Assembly (NCBI GenBank): GCA_019739215.1
Contig: JAHHDR010000004.1
Location: 186,001-250,000, forward strand
Direction of reading: 5' to 3'
Length of the DNA: 64,000 nucleotides
From: Rhizobium sp.
GTDB lineage: Bacteria > Pseudomonadota > Alphaproteobacteria > Rhizobiales > Rhizobiaceae
This document shows, piece by piece, positions 55,010 to 63,242 of this stretch. The notes beneath the pieces were generated by a model, which worked only from the letters and a program-made list of their open reading frames with translations, was not told where the DNA came from and did no database searches. How positions within the stretch are numbered: the stretch's first letter is position 1; each line of letters starts with the position of its first letter. The position numbers were made by a program, and so were the translations under genes.

Positions 55010-56034
55010 AGGCATTCTTCGCAGAGGAACAGAAGCGCCACGACCCGACCTTCTTCCTGTCGAGCGGCGCGCCCCAACCCAATCCGGAACAGCCCGAACG
55101 CGCCGAGCGCCTGCTGTCGGGCGCGCATGCCACCGGGCTGGACATCCTCCGCCCCGACCATCACGGCCTCGGCCCGATCGCGGCCATCCACACGCCGGAA
55201 TATATCGATTTCCTCAGGCGCATCCATGAACGCTGGCAAAGGATCGAGGGCGCCTCGACCGAGGTCATCCCGAACATCCACCCGATCGCGCGCACCGGCG
55301 CCTATCCCGCCTCCGCCGTCGGCCAGGCCGGCTACCACATGGCCGACACGTCCTGCCCGATTTCCGCCGACACCTGGGACAGTGCCTGCTGGAGCGCCTG
55401 GACGGCCGTCTCGGCCACCGACGCCGTGCTCTCGGGCGATGCCTGGAGCTACGCGCTCTGCCGTCCGCCCGGCCACCATGCCTTCCGCGACGTCGCCGGC
55501 GGCTTCTGCTATTTCAACAATTCCGCCATCGCGGCGCAGCGCCTGCGCAGGCACGCCGACCGGGTGGCGATCATCGATGTCGACCTGCATCATGGCAACG
55601 GCACGCAGGGCGTGTTCTACGAGCGCAACGACGTGCTGACCGTCTCCATCCACGCCGATCCGGTGCGCTTCTATCCGTTCTTCTGGGGCCATGCCAGCGA
55701 GCGCGGCGAGGGCCTCGGGCTGGGCTACAATCTCAACCTGCCGCTGCCGCGCAAATCCGGCGACGCGGCCTTCCTCGAAACGCTCACCACGGCGCTTCGC
55801 CGCGTCGAGGCCTTCGCACCGGAGGCCATCGTCGTCGCACTCGGTCTCGACGCCTTCGAAGGCGACCCGTTCGGCGGCCTCTCCGTCTCGACGGCGGGCT
55901 TCGCCCGCATTGCCGAGGCCCTTGCGAAGTTGAAACTGCCGACCGTGATCGTGCAGGAGGGCGGCTATCTCTGTGACGAACTGGGCGACAACCTGACCGC
56001 GTTCCTGGAAGGCTTCGGAACGAATCAGGGATAG
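55006..56034 (+). CDS. Histone-deacetylase-family amidohydrolase (acetylpolyamine amidohydrolase-like)
   Basis: A 342-residue arginase/deacetylase-fold enzyme. The tandem catalytic histidines are in CRPPGHHAFRDVAGGFCYFN, zinc ligands Asp and His in IIDVDLHHGNGTQGVFY, and the third Asp ligand in ALGLDAFEGDPFGGLSVSTA. Bacterial members deacetylate N-acetylated polyamines or related amides. It ends the operon, overlapping the convergent LysR gene by 10 bp. Together with the class III aminotransferase it points to an acetylated diamine/polyamine-type substrate; this is inference. Confidence 0.85.
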   Translation: MKAFFAEEQKRHDPTFFLSSGAPQPNPEQPERAERLLSGAHATGLDILRPDHHGLGPIAAIHTPEYIDFLRRIHERWQRIEGASTEVIPNIHPIARTGAYPASAVGQAGYHMADTSCPISADTWDSACWSAWTAVSATDAVLSGDAWSYALCRPPGHHAFRDVAGGFCYFNNSAIAAQRLRRHADRVAIIDVDLHHGNGTQGVFYERNDVLTVSIHADPVRFYPFFWGHASERGEGLGLGYNLNLPLPRKSGDAAFLETLTTALRRVEAFAPEAIVVALGLDAFEGDPFGGLSVSTAGFARIAEALAKLKLPTVIVQEGGYLCDELGDNLTAFLEGFGTNQG

Positions 56035-56978
56035 GTCCGCGCCTCGATGGCAATCGTACCAATCGCCTCGCGCAGGTCGGCGAGCAGGATGCGCTCGGCC
56101 CGACTGCGCCGGGCTGCGCGATCATAGACCAGGTGAACATCAACCGCCGGGACATTGTCATAGGGCGGCAGCCGCCAGAGCCGGCCCGCCTTCACATCCT
56201 CGTCGACGACGTGAATCGGCAGCGGACCGAAGCCGAAGCCGGCGATGATCAGCCGCTTCACCTCCTCGAGATGCGACGACGTGCCGACGGTCTCGCCCTC
56301 GAACCCCTCCTGCTGCCGCAGCAGCGCGACGGGCCAGAGCGCTCCCGACATCTGGTCGGTCTTGAAAGACACATAGGGCTCATGGCGGAGGTCGGAGACG
56401 GCAAGCCCGGTCTTGCCGAACAGGGCGTGGCGCGAGCCGCAGAAATAGCCGAAGCTCTCGCGATAGAGAGTTTCATATTCGAGCTTCGCCATCCGCTCCT
56501 GCATCAGGCAGACGCCGAAGCTCGCATCCCGACTGACCACCGCAGCCATCACCTCCTGGCTCGACATCACTGTCATTGAGACGGTGACATGTGGCAGGGC
56601 CCTGTGAAACGCCGCCAGGACATCATCGAAGAACGGACAGACCACGTGACTGGCAAGCGCGATCTCGACATGTCCCGTCACATCCTCTGGCTGCTCCTGC
56701 ATCTGCTGCGGCAGGCCGGAGACAATGTCGAACAGCGCGAGGCAATCGTCAAACAGCCGCTGGCCCGCCGGCGTCACAGCAAAATGCGACGCATTCCGCT
56801 CGAGCAGCCTGGCCCCCATATGTGTTTCCAGGCGCTTGAGAGCATTGCTCACCGTCGGCTGTTTCAGCGACAGCTTTTCCCCGGCCGCAGTCAGTCCCTT
56901 CTCCTGCACGATCACCATGAAGGTGCGCAGAAGGTTCCAGTCGATTTCCCAGACAAAACGTCGTCTTGGCGGCGTCAT
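56025..56978 (-). CDS. LysR-family transcriptional regulator
   Basis: A 317-residue LysR protein. The HTH domain is at about residues 10-70 (WNLLRTFMVIVQEKGLTAAG, LKQPTVSNALKRLETHMGAR), and the effector domain carries GFGFGPLPIHVVDEDVKAGR. The ATG at 56978 is preferred (GGGAAATGGG just upstream), though an ATG at 57005 would add nine residues. It is convergent with the catabolic operon ending at 56034 and is a candidate regulator of it. Confidence 0.8.
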   Translation of the reverse strand: MTPPRRRFVWEIDWNLLRTFMVIVQEKGLTAAGEKLSLKQPTVSNALKRLETHMGARLLERNASHFAVTPAGQRLFDDCLALFDIVSGLPQQMQEQPEDVTGHVEIALASHVVCPFFDDVLAAFHRALPHVTVSMTVMSSQEVMAAVVSRDASFGVCLMQERMAKLEYETLYRESFGYFCGSRHALFGKTGLAVSDLRHEPYVSFKTDQMSGALWPVALLRQQEGFEGETVGTSSHLEEVKRLIIAGFGFGPLPIHVVDEDVKAGRLWRLPPYDNVPAVDVHLVYDRAARRSRAERILLADLREAIGTIAIEARTYP

Positions 56979-57046
56979 CCCATTTCCCAGCCGAATGCAT
57001 GTCACGCAAGCTATTGCAGCAAGCTATTCTTGCCGCAAGCCCGGCC

Positions 57047-58453
57047 TCAGCCAGCCATGATCGTCCGCATTGCCCTGCCGATGGTATCGAACACGCGCGG
57101 ATCCTGCATATGGGCGACATTGAACCGCATGAAGCCGCCGGCATTTTGCGACGTGCTGAACACGTTGCCGGGGGCCAGCACGATGCCGTCCTCGATCGTC
57201 GCCTGGGCAAGTTGGGCGGAGTCGATGCCATCAGGCAAAAGACACCAGAGATAGAAGCCACCGCGCGGCATGAGCCACGGTTCGATGCCGAGCCTTCGCA
57301 GTCCATCGGCGCCTTCGCGACGTGCCCGCACGAGCCGACGCCGCAGTTCCTCCATGTGCTTGCGATAGCCGCCGCCGGCCAGCACATGGGCGAGCAACTC
57401 GGTCGACACAGGGCTCGGTCCGCCGAAATTGGTTGCGACCTGGAGGTCGACTAGGCCTTCGATCCAGTCCGGCCTCGCGGCGATGTAGCCGCACCGCACC
57501 GAGGCGGACAGCGTCTTGGAGAAGCTTCCGATCCGCACGACCCGGCCCAGCCCGCCGAGTGCCGCCAGCCGGGACGACGGCTCCGGCTCGAAATCGGCGA
57601 AGATGTCGTCCTCGACGATCGTGACGTCGTGCCGGGCGGCGGCGTTGAGGAGACGATGCGCCGTCTGCGGCGAGAGCGTCGCTCCGGTGGGGTTATGCAG
57701 CGCGGAATTGGTGATGTACAGGCGTGGGCGGTCGCGGGCGAGAACGGCCTCGAATGCCGCGGCATCGGGCCCGGTCGGCGTATGGGGCACGCCGACGACC
57801 CTGACCTGATGTGCCTTGAGCAGGGCCTGGAAGTTGAAATAGCAGGGATCGTCGATCAGCACCGTGTCGCCGGGCCTGAGAACGAAGCGGCAGACGAGAT
57901 CGAGAGCCTGCGTGCCGGTGCTGGTCAGCATCAACTTCTCCGGCCCGGCCTCGACGCCCTCCGTAGCGAGGCGGGCGAGCAGCAGGCGCCGGAGCGAGAG
58001 TGCGCCTTTCGTGCCGCCGTAATAGGCAAGCATTGCATCTTCGCGCCGGGCGACGCTGCGAAGGGCGCGCCGGAGCGCCTCGTTCGGCATCCAGTCCGCC
58101 GGCAGCCAGCCGCAGCCCGGCTTCAGCACGCCATCCTCGGCGTCGAGCGACTGGCGCGAGACCCAGAAGGGATCGACGGCCCGCGTGCGGGGTGACGCCG
58201 ATTCCGCGAGCTGGAGCGGCGGCAGGGCCCCGTTCGATACATAGAAGCCCGACCCCCGGACTGCCCGGATCAACCCGTCGGCGGCAAGGCGATCATAGGC
58301 TTCGACAACTGTCGATGGCGACACGGCCATGGATGCGGCGAAGCCGCGGATCGAGGGCAGGCGCTCCCCCGCCAGCAGGGACCGCGCCGCGATCTTTACC
58401 CGGATGGCCGCCATGACGTCTGCCGTCCGGCTGCCGGCCTCGCTGCCCGCCAT
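57047..58453 (-). CDS. MocR-family regulator (GntR HTH fused to aminotransferase domain)
   Basis: A 468-residue MocR/PdxR-type protein. The N-terminal GntR winged helix at about residues 10-75 reads RSLLAGERLPSIRGFAASMA and VSPSTVVEAYDRLAADGLIR. A fold-type I aminotransferase domain follows with LTSTGTQALDLVCRFVL, ALHNPTGATLSPQTAHRLLN and the PLP-lysine in IGSFSKTLSASVRCGYIA. Such regulators sense PLP or an amino compound bound to it. ATG at 58453 follows GGGGAGAAGACA. It is divergent from an EamA exporter, and three TGTATC repeats lie between. Confidence 0.88.
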   Translation of the reverse strand: MAGSEAGSRTADVMAAIRVKIAARSLLAGERLPSIRGFAASMAVSPSTVVEAYDRLAADGLIRAVRGSGFYVSNGALPPLQLAESASPRTRAVDPFWVSRQSLDAEDGVLKPGCGWLPADWMPNEALRRALRSVARREDAMLAYYGGTKGALSLRRLLLARLATEGVEAGPEKLMLTSTGTQALDLVCRFVLRPGDTVLIDDPCYFNFQALLKAHQVRVVGVPHTPTGPDAAAFEAVLARDRPRLYITNSALHNPTGATLSPQTAHRLLNAAARHDVTIVEDDIFADFEPEPSSRLAALGGLGRVVRIGSFSKTLSASVRCGYIAARPDWIEGLVDLQVATNFGGPSPVSTELLAHVLAGGGYRKHMEELRRRLVRARREGADGLRRLGIEPWLMPRGGFYLWCLLPDGIDSAQLAQATIEDGIVLAPGNVFSTSQNAGGFMRFNVAHMQDPRVFDTIGRAMRTIMAG

Positions 58454-58467
58454 TGTCTTCTCCCCGG

Positions 58468-58549
58468 ATTGTATCGCCCATGACACCAGTACAGTTTCCT
58501 GCAATTGTATCGATGTGTTGCTGTTCGCGCCAGCACCGCCCCTGTATCA
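58468..58549. promoter_or_regulatory. Three direct repeats between mocR and the exporter gene
   Basis: ATTGTATCG occurs at 58468-58476 and 58504-58512, and a third partial copy TGTATCA at 58543-58549. The starts are spaced 36 and 37 bp, so all fall near the same DNA face after three and a half turns. MocR regulators commonly bind direct repeats in the divergent gap, so these are likely operators. Confidence 0.5.
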
Positions 58550-58571
58550 AGTCCAGGGAAAGCGAGGCGAC

Positions 58572-59435
58572 ATGAAATCTTCCATGGATGGATGGGGCAG
58601 CGGATTGCTCGGCGTGATCATCTTCAGCGGTTCGCTGCCGGCGACCCGCGTAGCCGTGTCGGATTTCTCGCCGCTCTTCCTGACCTCGGCCCGCGCCGTC
58701 ATCGCGGCCGTGCTTGGCGCGGCCCTGCTGCTGGCGCTGCGCCAGACGCGGCCTGCGAAACGCGACCTGATGTCGCTCGCCATCGTTGCGGCCGGCGTGG
58801 TGGTGGGCTTCCCGCTACTGACGGCGCTCGCCCTGCAACACATCACCGCCGCCCATTCGATCGTCTTCGTCGGCCTGCTGCCGCTCGCCACCGCGGTCTT
58901 CGGCGTCCTGTGTGGCGGGGAGCGGCCGAAGCCGCTGTTCTGGCTGTTTTCGGGCGCCGGCAGTGCCACCGTTGTCGGCTTCGCCCTGGCCTATGGCGGC
59001 GAAACCTCGCTCGCCGGCGACCTGCTGATGATCGCGGCCATCCTCGCCTGTGGTCTGGGCTATGCCGAAGGCGCCTGGCTTTCGCGTACGCTCGGCGGCT
59101 GGCAGGTCATCTCCTGGGCGCTTGTGCTCTCCCTGCCGCTGATGGCGGTCATCGCGATTGCCACTCTGCCGGGCAGTTGGCAGGGCATCGGGGGGCCGTC
59201 GTGGCTTGGCCTCGCCTATGTGTCGGTCTTCAGTATGCTGGTCGGCTTCGTGTTCTGGTATCGCGGCCTGGCGCTGGGTGGCATTGCGGGTGTCGGCCAA
59301 TTGCAACTGCTTCAACCCTTCTTCGGCCTGCTGCTGGCCGCCGTCCTGCTGGGCGAACAGATCAGCCCTACCATGGTCGCCGCGACGCTGGCGGTCGTCG
59401 CCTGCGTCGCGGGCGCGCGCCGGTTTGCCCGCTGA
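58572..59435 (+). CDS. EamA/DMT-family transporter
   Basis: A 287-residue protein with about ten hydrophobic helices in two EamA halves. Landmarks are SGSLPATRVAVSDFSPLFLT SARAVI in two parts near the start and GVGQLQLLQPFFGLLLAAVL LGEQIS in two parts near the end, where the Pro and LGE are typical. Family members often export amino acids or metabolites. ATG at 58572 follows AGGGAAAGCGAGGCGAC. It is divergent from the mocR gene, a frequent pairing in which the regulator controls the exporter. Confidence 0.85.
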   Translation: MKSSMDGWGSGLLGVIIFSGSLPATRVAVSDFSPLFLTSARAVIAAVLGAALLLALRQTRPAKRDLMSLAIVAAGVVVGFPLLTALALQHITAAHSIVFVGLLPLATAVFGVLCGGERPKPLFWLFSGAGSATVVGFALAYGGETSLAGDLLMIAAILACGLGYAEGAWLSRTLGGWQVISWALVLSLPLMAVIAIATLPGSWQGIGGPSWLGLAYVSVFSMLVGFVFWYRGLALGGIAGVGQLQLLQPFFGLLLAAVLLGEQISPTMVAATLAVVACVAGARRFAR

Positions 59436-59586
59436 GGGGCCAAGACCAGCGATCCCCGGCTGCCCCCGCGCATTGCTCCCGCACGAGATAGAAATGATTT
59501 GCAAACCCTAATTGCAGGAATTCCGCCCCGTTTACGTGCCGTTCGACAATCACATGTAGCTTCAGGGCAGAATAACGGGGACTGCA

Positions 59587-61323
59587 ATGAGCATGGCGTT
59601 CAAAATTGACACACCGTCGACCGCCACGGGTACCGAGCTTGTCGGCAAGCTGGCGATCGCGCAGTCCCGGATAGAACAGTCGTTCCTGGACGGCGGCAAC
59701 GTGTTGATCGCCGTGATGGAGGCGGTCAACGGCCTGACGACGATCCTGGACGGGCTCGTCAACCTCATCGACCCACAGGCGACGAAGGAGGTCTTCGACG
59801 GCATGAAGACGGTCGTGGTCGATCTCTCGGGTCTTCCCAACATCGCGTCACGCAAACAGGAGGCGTTCGGCAAGATCTCCGGCCTGTGTGACTCCGTCTA
59901 TGTCGGCGTCGAGGATATGCGCGAGATCATCCGCTATCTCAGGACGATTGCCGTGACGGTGAAGATCACCGGAGCGAGCATCCCTGAATTCTCGGGCTTT
60001 GCGGACGAAATCCGCGAACGTATCCAGACCGTCTCCGAGGAGATCGGCCGCTTCGGCGATCAGCTTGTCGCCATGCGCAACAGCCTTCGTAGCGCCAATG
60101 CCAGTTCGGCCGACGTCATCCGCGATTTCGCCTCGACGATCCCGGTGCTTGTTGGAAACATGGACCGCAGTTCGATCGCCCTCGCCGAGCAGCAGAAGAG
60201 AATGGCGGCGACAGCCCGCGAGCTCAAGCAGATCACCGGCGCGATCCAGGGCAAGATCGCATCCGTGCTCTCCGCACTGCAGATCGGAGACGTGACGCGG
60301 CAGCGCCTCGAACATGTCATGGCGATGTTCGAGCATCTCGAAGACTTCAAGCTTTCGGAAGCGGGCCAGTCGCTCGATACGGAGACACTCGAAGAACTCG
60401 ACCTGGCCATAGCGGGCCTCGCCCGTGCCCAGCTCGAAGAGAGCGTCGACGAACTCCAGCAGAAGTGCGGCAGCATCGCCGCGACCATCGCCAGTTTCAC
60501 CGTCGATGCCAGCCAGGTGCTGTCGCTGCGCGACGACCTTGCAGGCCACGGTCAACCGACCGGGGGCAACATCCTCGAACAGATGAAGGGCGACCTCGCC
60601 CAGGCGTCCGACCTCTCGACCAAGGTGGCGGGGCGGACCGAGGACCTCGATCGCGTGGTGTCCACAGTCGGCGAATCCACCCAGGCGCTGATTACCGGCA
60701 TCGCCTCGATCCGGAAGATCAAGCTCGACATCTTCTACATGGCGCTCAATTCCAATCTCGCCTGCACGAGGCTCGGCGATGCCGGCCGTTCGGTGAATGT
60801 CGCGAGCGGCGAGTTACGCATCTTCGCCGACAAGCTGGAAGTCCCGGCCGAAGGCATCGTGCAACACATGCAGGAAATCGAGGCCGCCAACGAACTGCTG
60901 ACATCGGGCGACGCACAGCGGATGGACGGCATCGGCGAGCCGCTGGCCAATGCACGCCTGTCGGTGGACAAGGTCTCGGAAGGTATGGATGCCGGACTGG
61001 CTTCGCTGTCGCGAGAAGGCGGGGTGGTGTTCGAGTCGATCGAAAAGGCCATTCGCCAACTCGATTTCCGAAGCGACCTCGGCGATGTTCTCGATGATTG
61101 CCTGGCGATTGCCGCAGCCGATGACAGGGGCCTGTCGGCGCCGCTATCGTCGAGCGACGCTGCGATCGCCACCCTTTCAGCGCGTATCTTCAAGACCTAT
61201 ACGATGGCGCAGGAGCGCGTCATTCACCAGCGTTTCCTGCCTGTCGTGGACACGCCCGCATCCACAGAGCCGGTCCTGGCCGGCGCGGATGACGACGAGC
61301 TCTTCGAGGCGGCATTGTTCTAG
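59587..61323 (+). CDS. Soluble chemoreceptor-like protein with degenerate MCP signalling hairpin
   Basis: A 578-residue, mostly alpha-helical, coiled-coil-rich protein without signal peptide or membrane segment. Residues about 375-418 read IRKIKLDIFYMALNSNLACT, RLGDAGRSVNVASGELRIFA and DKLE. This follows the methyl-accepting chemotaxis hairpin pattern (I-x-x-I-A-x-Q-T-N-L-L-A-L-N-A-A-I-E-A-A-R), but with altered tip residues that normally touch CheA and CheW. Heptad-like stretches flank it on both sides. CheB, CheR and a ParA-type ATPase are the next genes. It could be a cytoplasmic receptor or a scaffold of a chemosensory array. RBS GGGG lies 7 nt before ATG 59587. Confidence 0.6.
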   Translation: MSMAFKIDTPSTATGTELVGKLAIAQSRIEQSFLDGGNVLIAVMEAVNGLTTILDGLVNLIDPQATKEVFDGMKTVVVDLSGLPNIASRKQEAFGKISGLCDSVYVGVEDMREIIRYLRTIAVTVKITGASIPEFSGFADEIRERIQTVSEEIGRFGDQLVAMRNSLRSANASSADVIRDFASTIPVLVGNMDRSSIALAEQQKRMAATARELKQITGAIQGKIASVLSALQIGDVTRQRLEHVMAMFEHLEDFKLSEAGQSLDTETLEELDLAIAGLARAQLEESVDELQQKCGSIAATIASFTVDASQVLSLRDDLAGHGQPTGGNILEQMKGDLAQASDLSTKVAGRTEDLDRVVSTVGESTQALITGIASIRKIKLDIFYMALNSNLACTRLGDAGRSVNVASGELRIFADKLEVPAEGIVQHMQEIEAANELLTSGDAQRMDGIGEPLANARLSVDKVSEGMDAGLASLSREGGVVFESIEKAIRQLDFRSDLGDVLDDCLAIAAADDRGLSAPLSSSDAAIATLSARIFKTYTMAQERVIHQRFLPVVDTPASTEPVLAGADDDELFEAALF

Positions 61324-61352
61324 AACCGGCAGGCCGCCGGCTCGCGCAGAGG

Positions 61353-62048
61353 TCAGGCCGCCCGAATGCGCGGCTTCTGACGCGACTTTTCGGCGAGGTC
61401 GATGACTTCGTCGGCAAAGGCCGCGGCATTGGCCAGGGCCTTGTCGAGATTGGACGCCTTGGCCGGATCCATCAGGTGAAGATAGGTCTTGAGATCGAAC
61501 ATGTCGCGGAACGGCGCGCGCTCTATGAGCGGCGTGTCGAGGACATGGACCGAGCGCTGCGCAAGCAGGCCCTTGACGACCAGCATCGACCGCGTGGTGA
61601 TCATCGAGTTCACCCGTGACAGCACGACGGAATGCGGGATCGAAATATTGGCGCGCTGATCGAGATAGGCGAGAATTTCCAGAACCTGCGCCCCGCCCTG
61701 CGCATCCATGGAACTGCCCTGGATCGGGATCAGGATATGGTCGGAGAGTCCGATCGCAGTGGCGAGCAGAGGCGATTGCGAACCCGGCAGGTCCACAAGC
61801 ACGTAGTCGAATTTCGGTGCGTTTTCTTCGATCGTGCGCTGAAGCGTGTAGGCGGTCACATAGGTCGCGAGCATGACCTTGTCGCCGGGCGCACTCGCGC
61901 CTTCGAACCAGCGGCTGATCCAGCGTTGCGGATCGGTGTCCACGACGCAGACTGTCTTTCCACGGCGGATCAGTTCGGTGGCGAGCAGGAGAAGGGCCGT
62001 GGTCTTGCCGGCGCCACCCTTGGTGTTTGCAAAGCTGATGACTGGCAT
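61353..62048 (-). CDS. ParA/MinD-family ATPase (VirC1/PpfA-like)
   Basis: A 231-residue deviant Walker ATPase. MPVISFANTKGGAGKTTALL carries the Walker A KGGAGKTT at residues 10-17, CVVDTDPQRWISRWFEGAS is the A-prime region, and DYVLVDLPGSQSPLLATAIG the Walker B. The size and motif choice fit stand-alone ParA proteins that position cargo, such as chemoreceptor-positioning PpfA, rather than plasmid ParA with an HTH. There is no parB beside it. It lies between the receptor-like gene (convergent) and cheB. ATG at 62048 has GAGGG upstream. Confidence 0.85.
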   Translation of the reverse strand: MPVISFANTKGGAGKTTALLLLATELIRRGKTVCVVDTDPQRWISRWFEGASAPGDKVMLATYVTAYTLQRTIEENAPKFDYVLVDLPGSQSPLLATAIGLSDHILIPIQGSSMDAQGGAQVLEILAYLDQRANISIPHSVVLSRVNSMITTRSMLVVKGLLAQRSVHVLDTPLIERAPFRDMFDLKTYLHLMDPAKASNLDKALANAAAFADEVIDLAEKSRQKPRIRAA

Positions 62049-62131
62049 TCGGCCCTCTGTTGTGGTGTTCGGGCCCGCCCATGTCCCGTCAGTCGCACCC
62101 GCATCGTGCGCCGTCATCGTGCCCCGTTATG

Positions 62132-62147
62132 GTTAACAAAACGTCAA
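62132..62147 (-). promoter_or_regulatory. CtrA-like site upstream of the parA-type gene
   Basis: On the minus strand the sequence is TTGACGTTTTGTTAAC, that is TTGA-N7-TTAAC, one base off the CtrA consensus. It lies 84 bp upstream of the ATPase ATG, in the 105-bp gap after cheB. Confidence 0.4.
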
Positions 62148-62153
62148 TTCCTG

Positions 62154-63242
62154 CTACCGCCGGCGGTCTGCCGCGAGGATTTCGCGGGCGATCTGGTCGA
62201 GCGGAACGACCCGGTCGACACCGCCATGGGCGATGGCCTCCTTGGGCATGCCGAACACGACCGAGGTCGCCTCGTCCTGCGCGACCGTGTAGGCACCTGC
62301 GGCATGCATCTCGGCCATTCCGCGTGCACCGTCGTCGCCCATGCCCGTCATGATGACGCCCATGGCATTGCCGCCCGCCGATCGCGCTGCGGAGCGGAAG
62401 AGCACATCGACAGATGGCCTGTGGCGCGAGACCAGCGGGCCGGTGCGTACGGAAACCACGTAGCGGGCGCCCTGCCGTTCGAGCAGCATGTGCCGGTCGC
62501 CCGGCGCGATCAGGACGTGGCCGCGCAGCACGGGATCGCCATGCTCGGCCTCCTTGACCTCGACCTCGCAGAGCGAGTTGAGGCGTTTGGCAAAGGCTGC
62601 GGTGAACTTCTCCGGCATGTGCTGCACGATCACGATACCGGGCGCATTGGCCGGCAACTGCTCGAGCATGTCCTTCAGCGCCTCGGTGCCGCCGGTGGAG
62701 GCGCCGACGCAGATCACCATCTCGGTGGTCTTGGCCATGGCGCGGCCGCTCGGCGGCGGCAGCACGGCATCGGCGGTCAGCTTGGCTGATGTCGTCGAAG
62801 AGGCTGCGGCGCGCCGTCCCGCGCCGAGCCGGGCCACGGCGGCTCCCTTGACTGCCTCTCGGATGCGGACGCCGGAATCCGCGAGATAGTCCGCCGCCCC
62901 GATCTTGGGCTTGAGGATGATGTCGACCGCGCCCGCCTCCAGGGCCTGCATTAGCGTCGCCGAACCCTCCTCGGTCAGGGACGAGCACATCACGACAGGA
63001 ATCGGACGCTGCGACATGAGCTTGCGCAGGAAAGTGATGCCGTCCATGCGTGGCATCTCGACATCGAGCGTGATGACGTCGGGGAGGTCGTCCTGGATTT
63101 TCTTCGCCGCCATGAACGGGTCGGAGGCGACACCCATTACTTCGATATCAGGGTCCTCCTCCAGAACCTTGGTCAGCGCCTGCCGGACGCTGGCCGAGTC
63201 GTCTATGATCAGGACCCGGATCTTCTTCCCTGCAATGGCCAT
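62154..63242 (-). CDS. cheB: Chemotaxis protein-glutamate methylesterase CheB
   Basis: A 362-residue CheB. The N-terminal receiver domain [20 protein letters not shown] has the phosphorylation Asp60 in [13 protein letters not shown]. After a linker comes the methylesterase domain with the catalytic Ser in [15 protein letters not shown], His in [20 protein letters not shown] and Asp in [12 protein letters not shown]. It removes methyl groups from receptors and deamidates glutamines when phosphorylated by CheA. ATG 63242 shares its first base with the cheR stop (TGATG type overlap). Confidence 0.92.
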   Translation of the reverse strand: MAIAGKKIRVLIIDDSASVRQALTKVLEEDPDIEVMGVASDPFMAAKKIQDDLPDVITLDVEMPRMDGITFLRKLMSQRPIPVVMCSSLTEEGSATLMQALEAGAVDIILKPKIGAADYLADSGVRIREAVKGAAVARLGAGRRAAASSTTSAKLTADAVLPPPSGRAMAKTTEMVICVGASTGGTEALKDMLEQLPANAPGIVIVQHMPEKFTAAFAKRLNSLCEVEVKEAEHGDPVLRGHVLIAPGDRHMLLERQGARYVVSVRTGPLVSRHRPSVDVLFRSAARSAGGNAMGVIMTGMGDDGARGMAEMHAAGAYTVAQDEATSVVFGMPKEAIAHGGVDRVVPLDQIAREILAADRRR

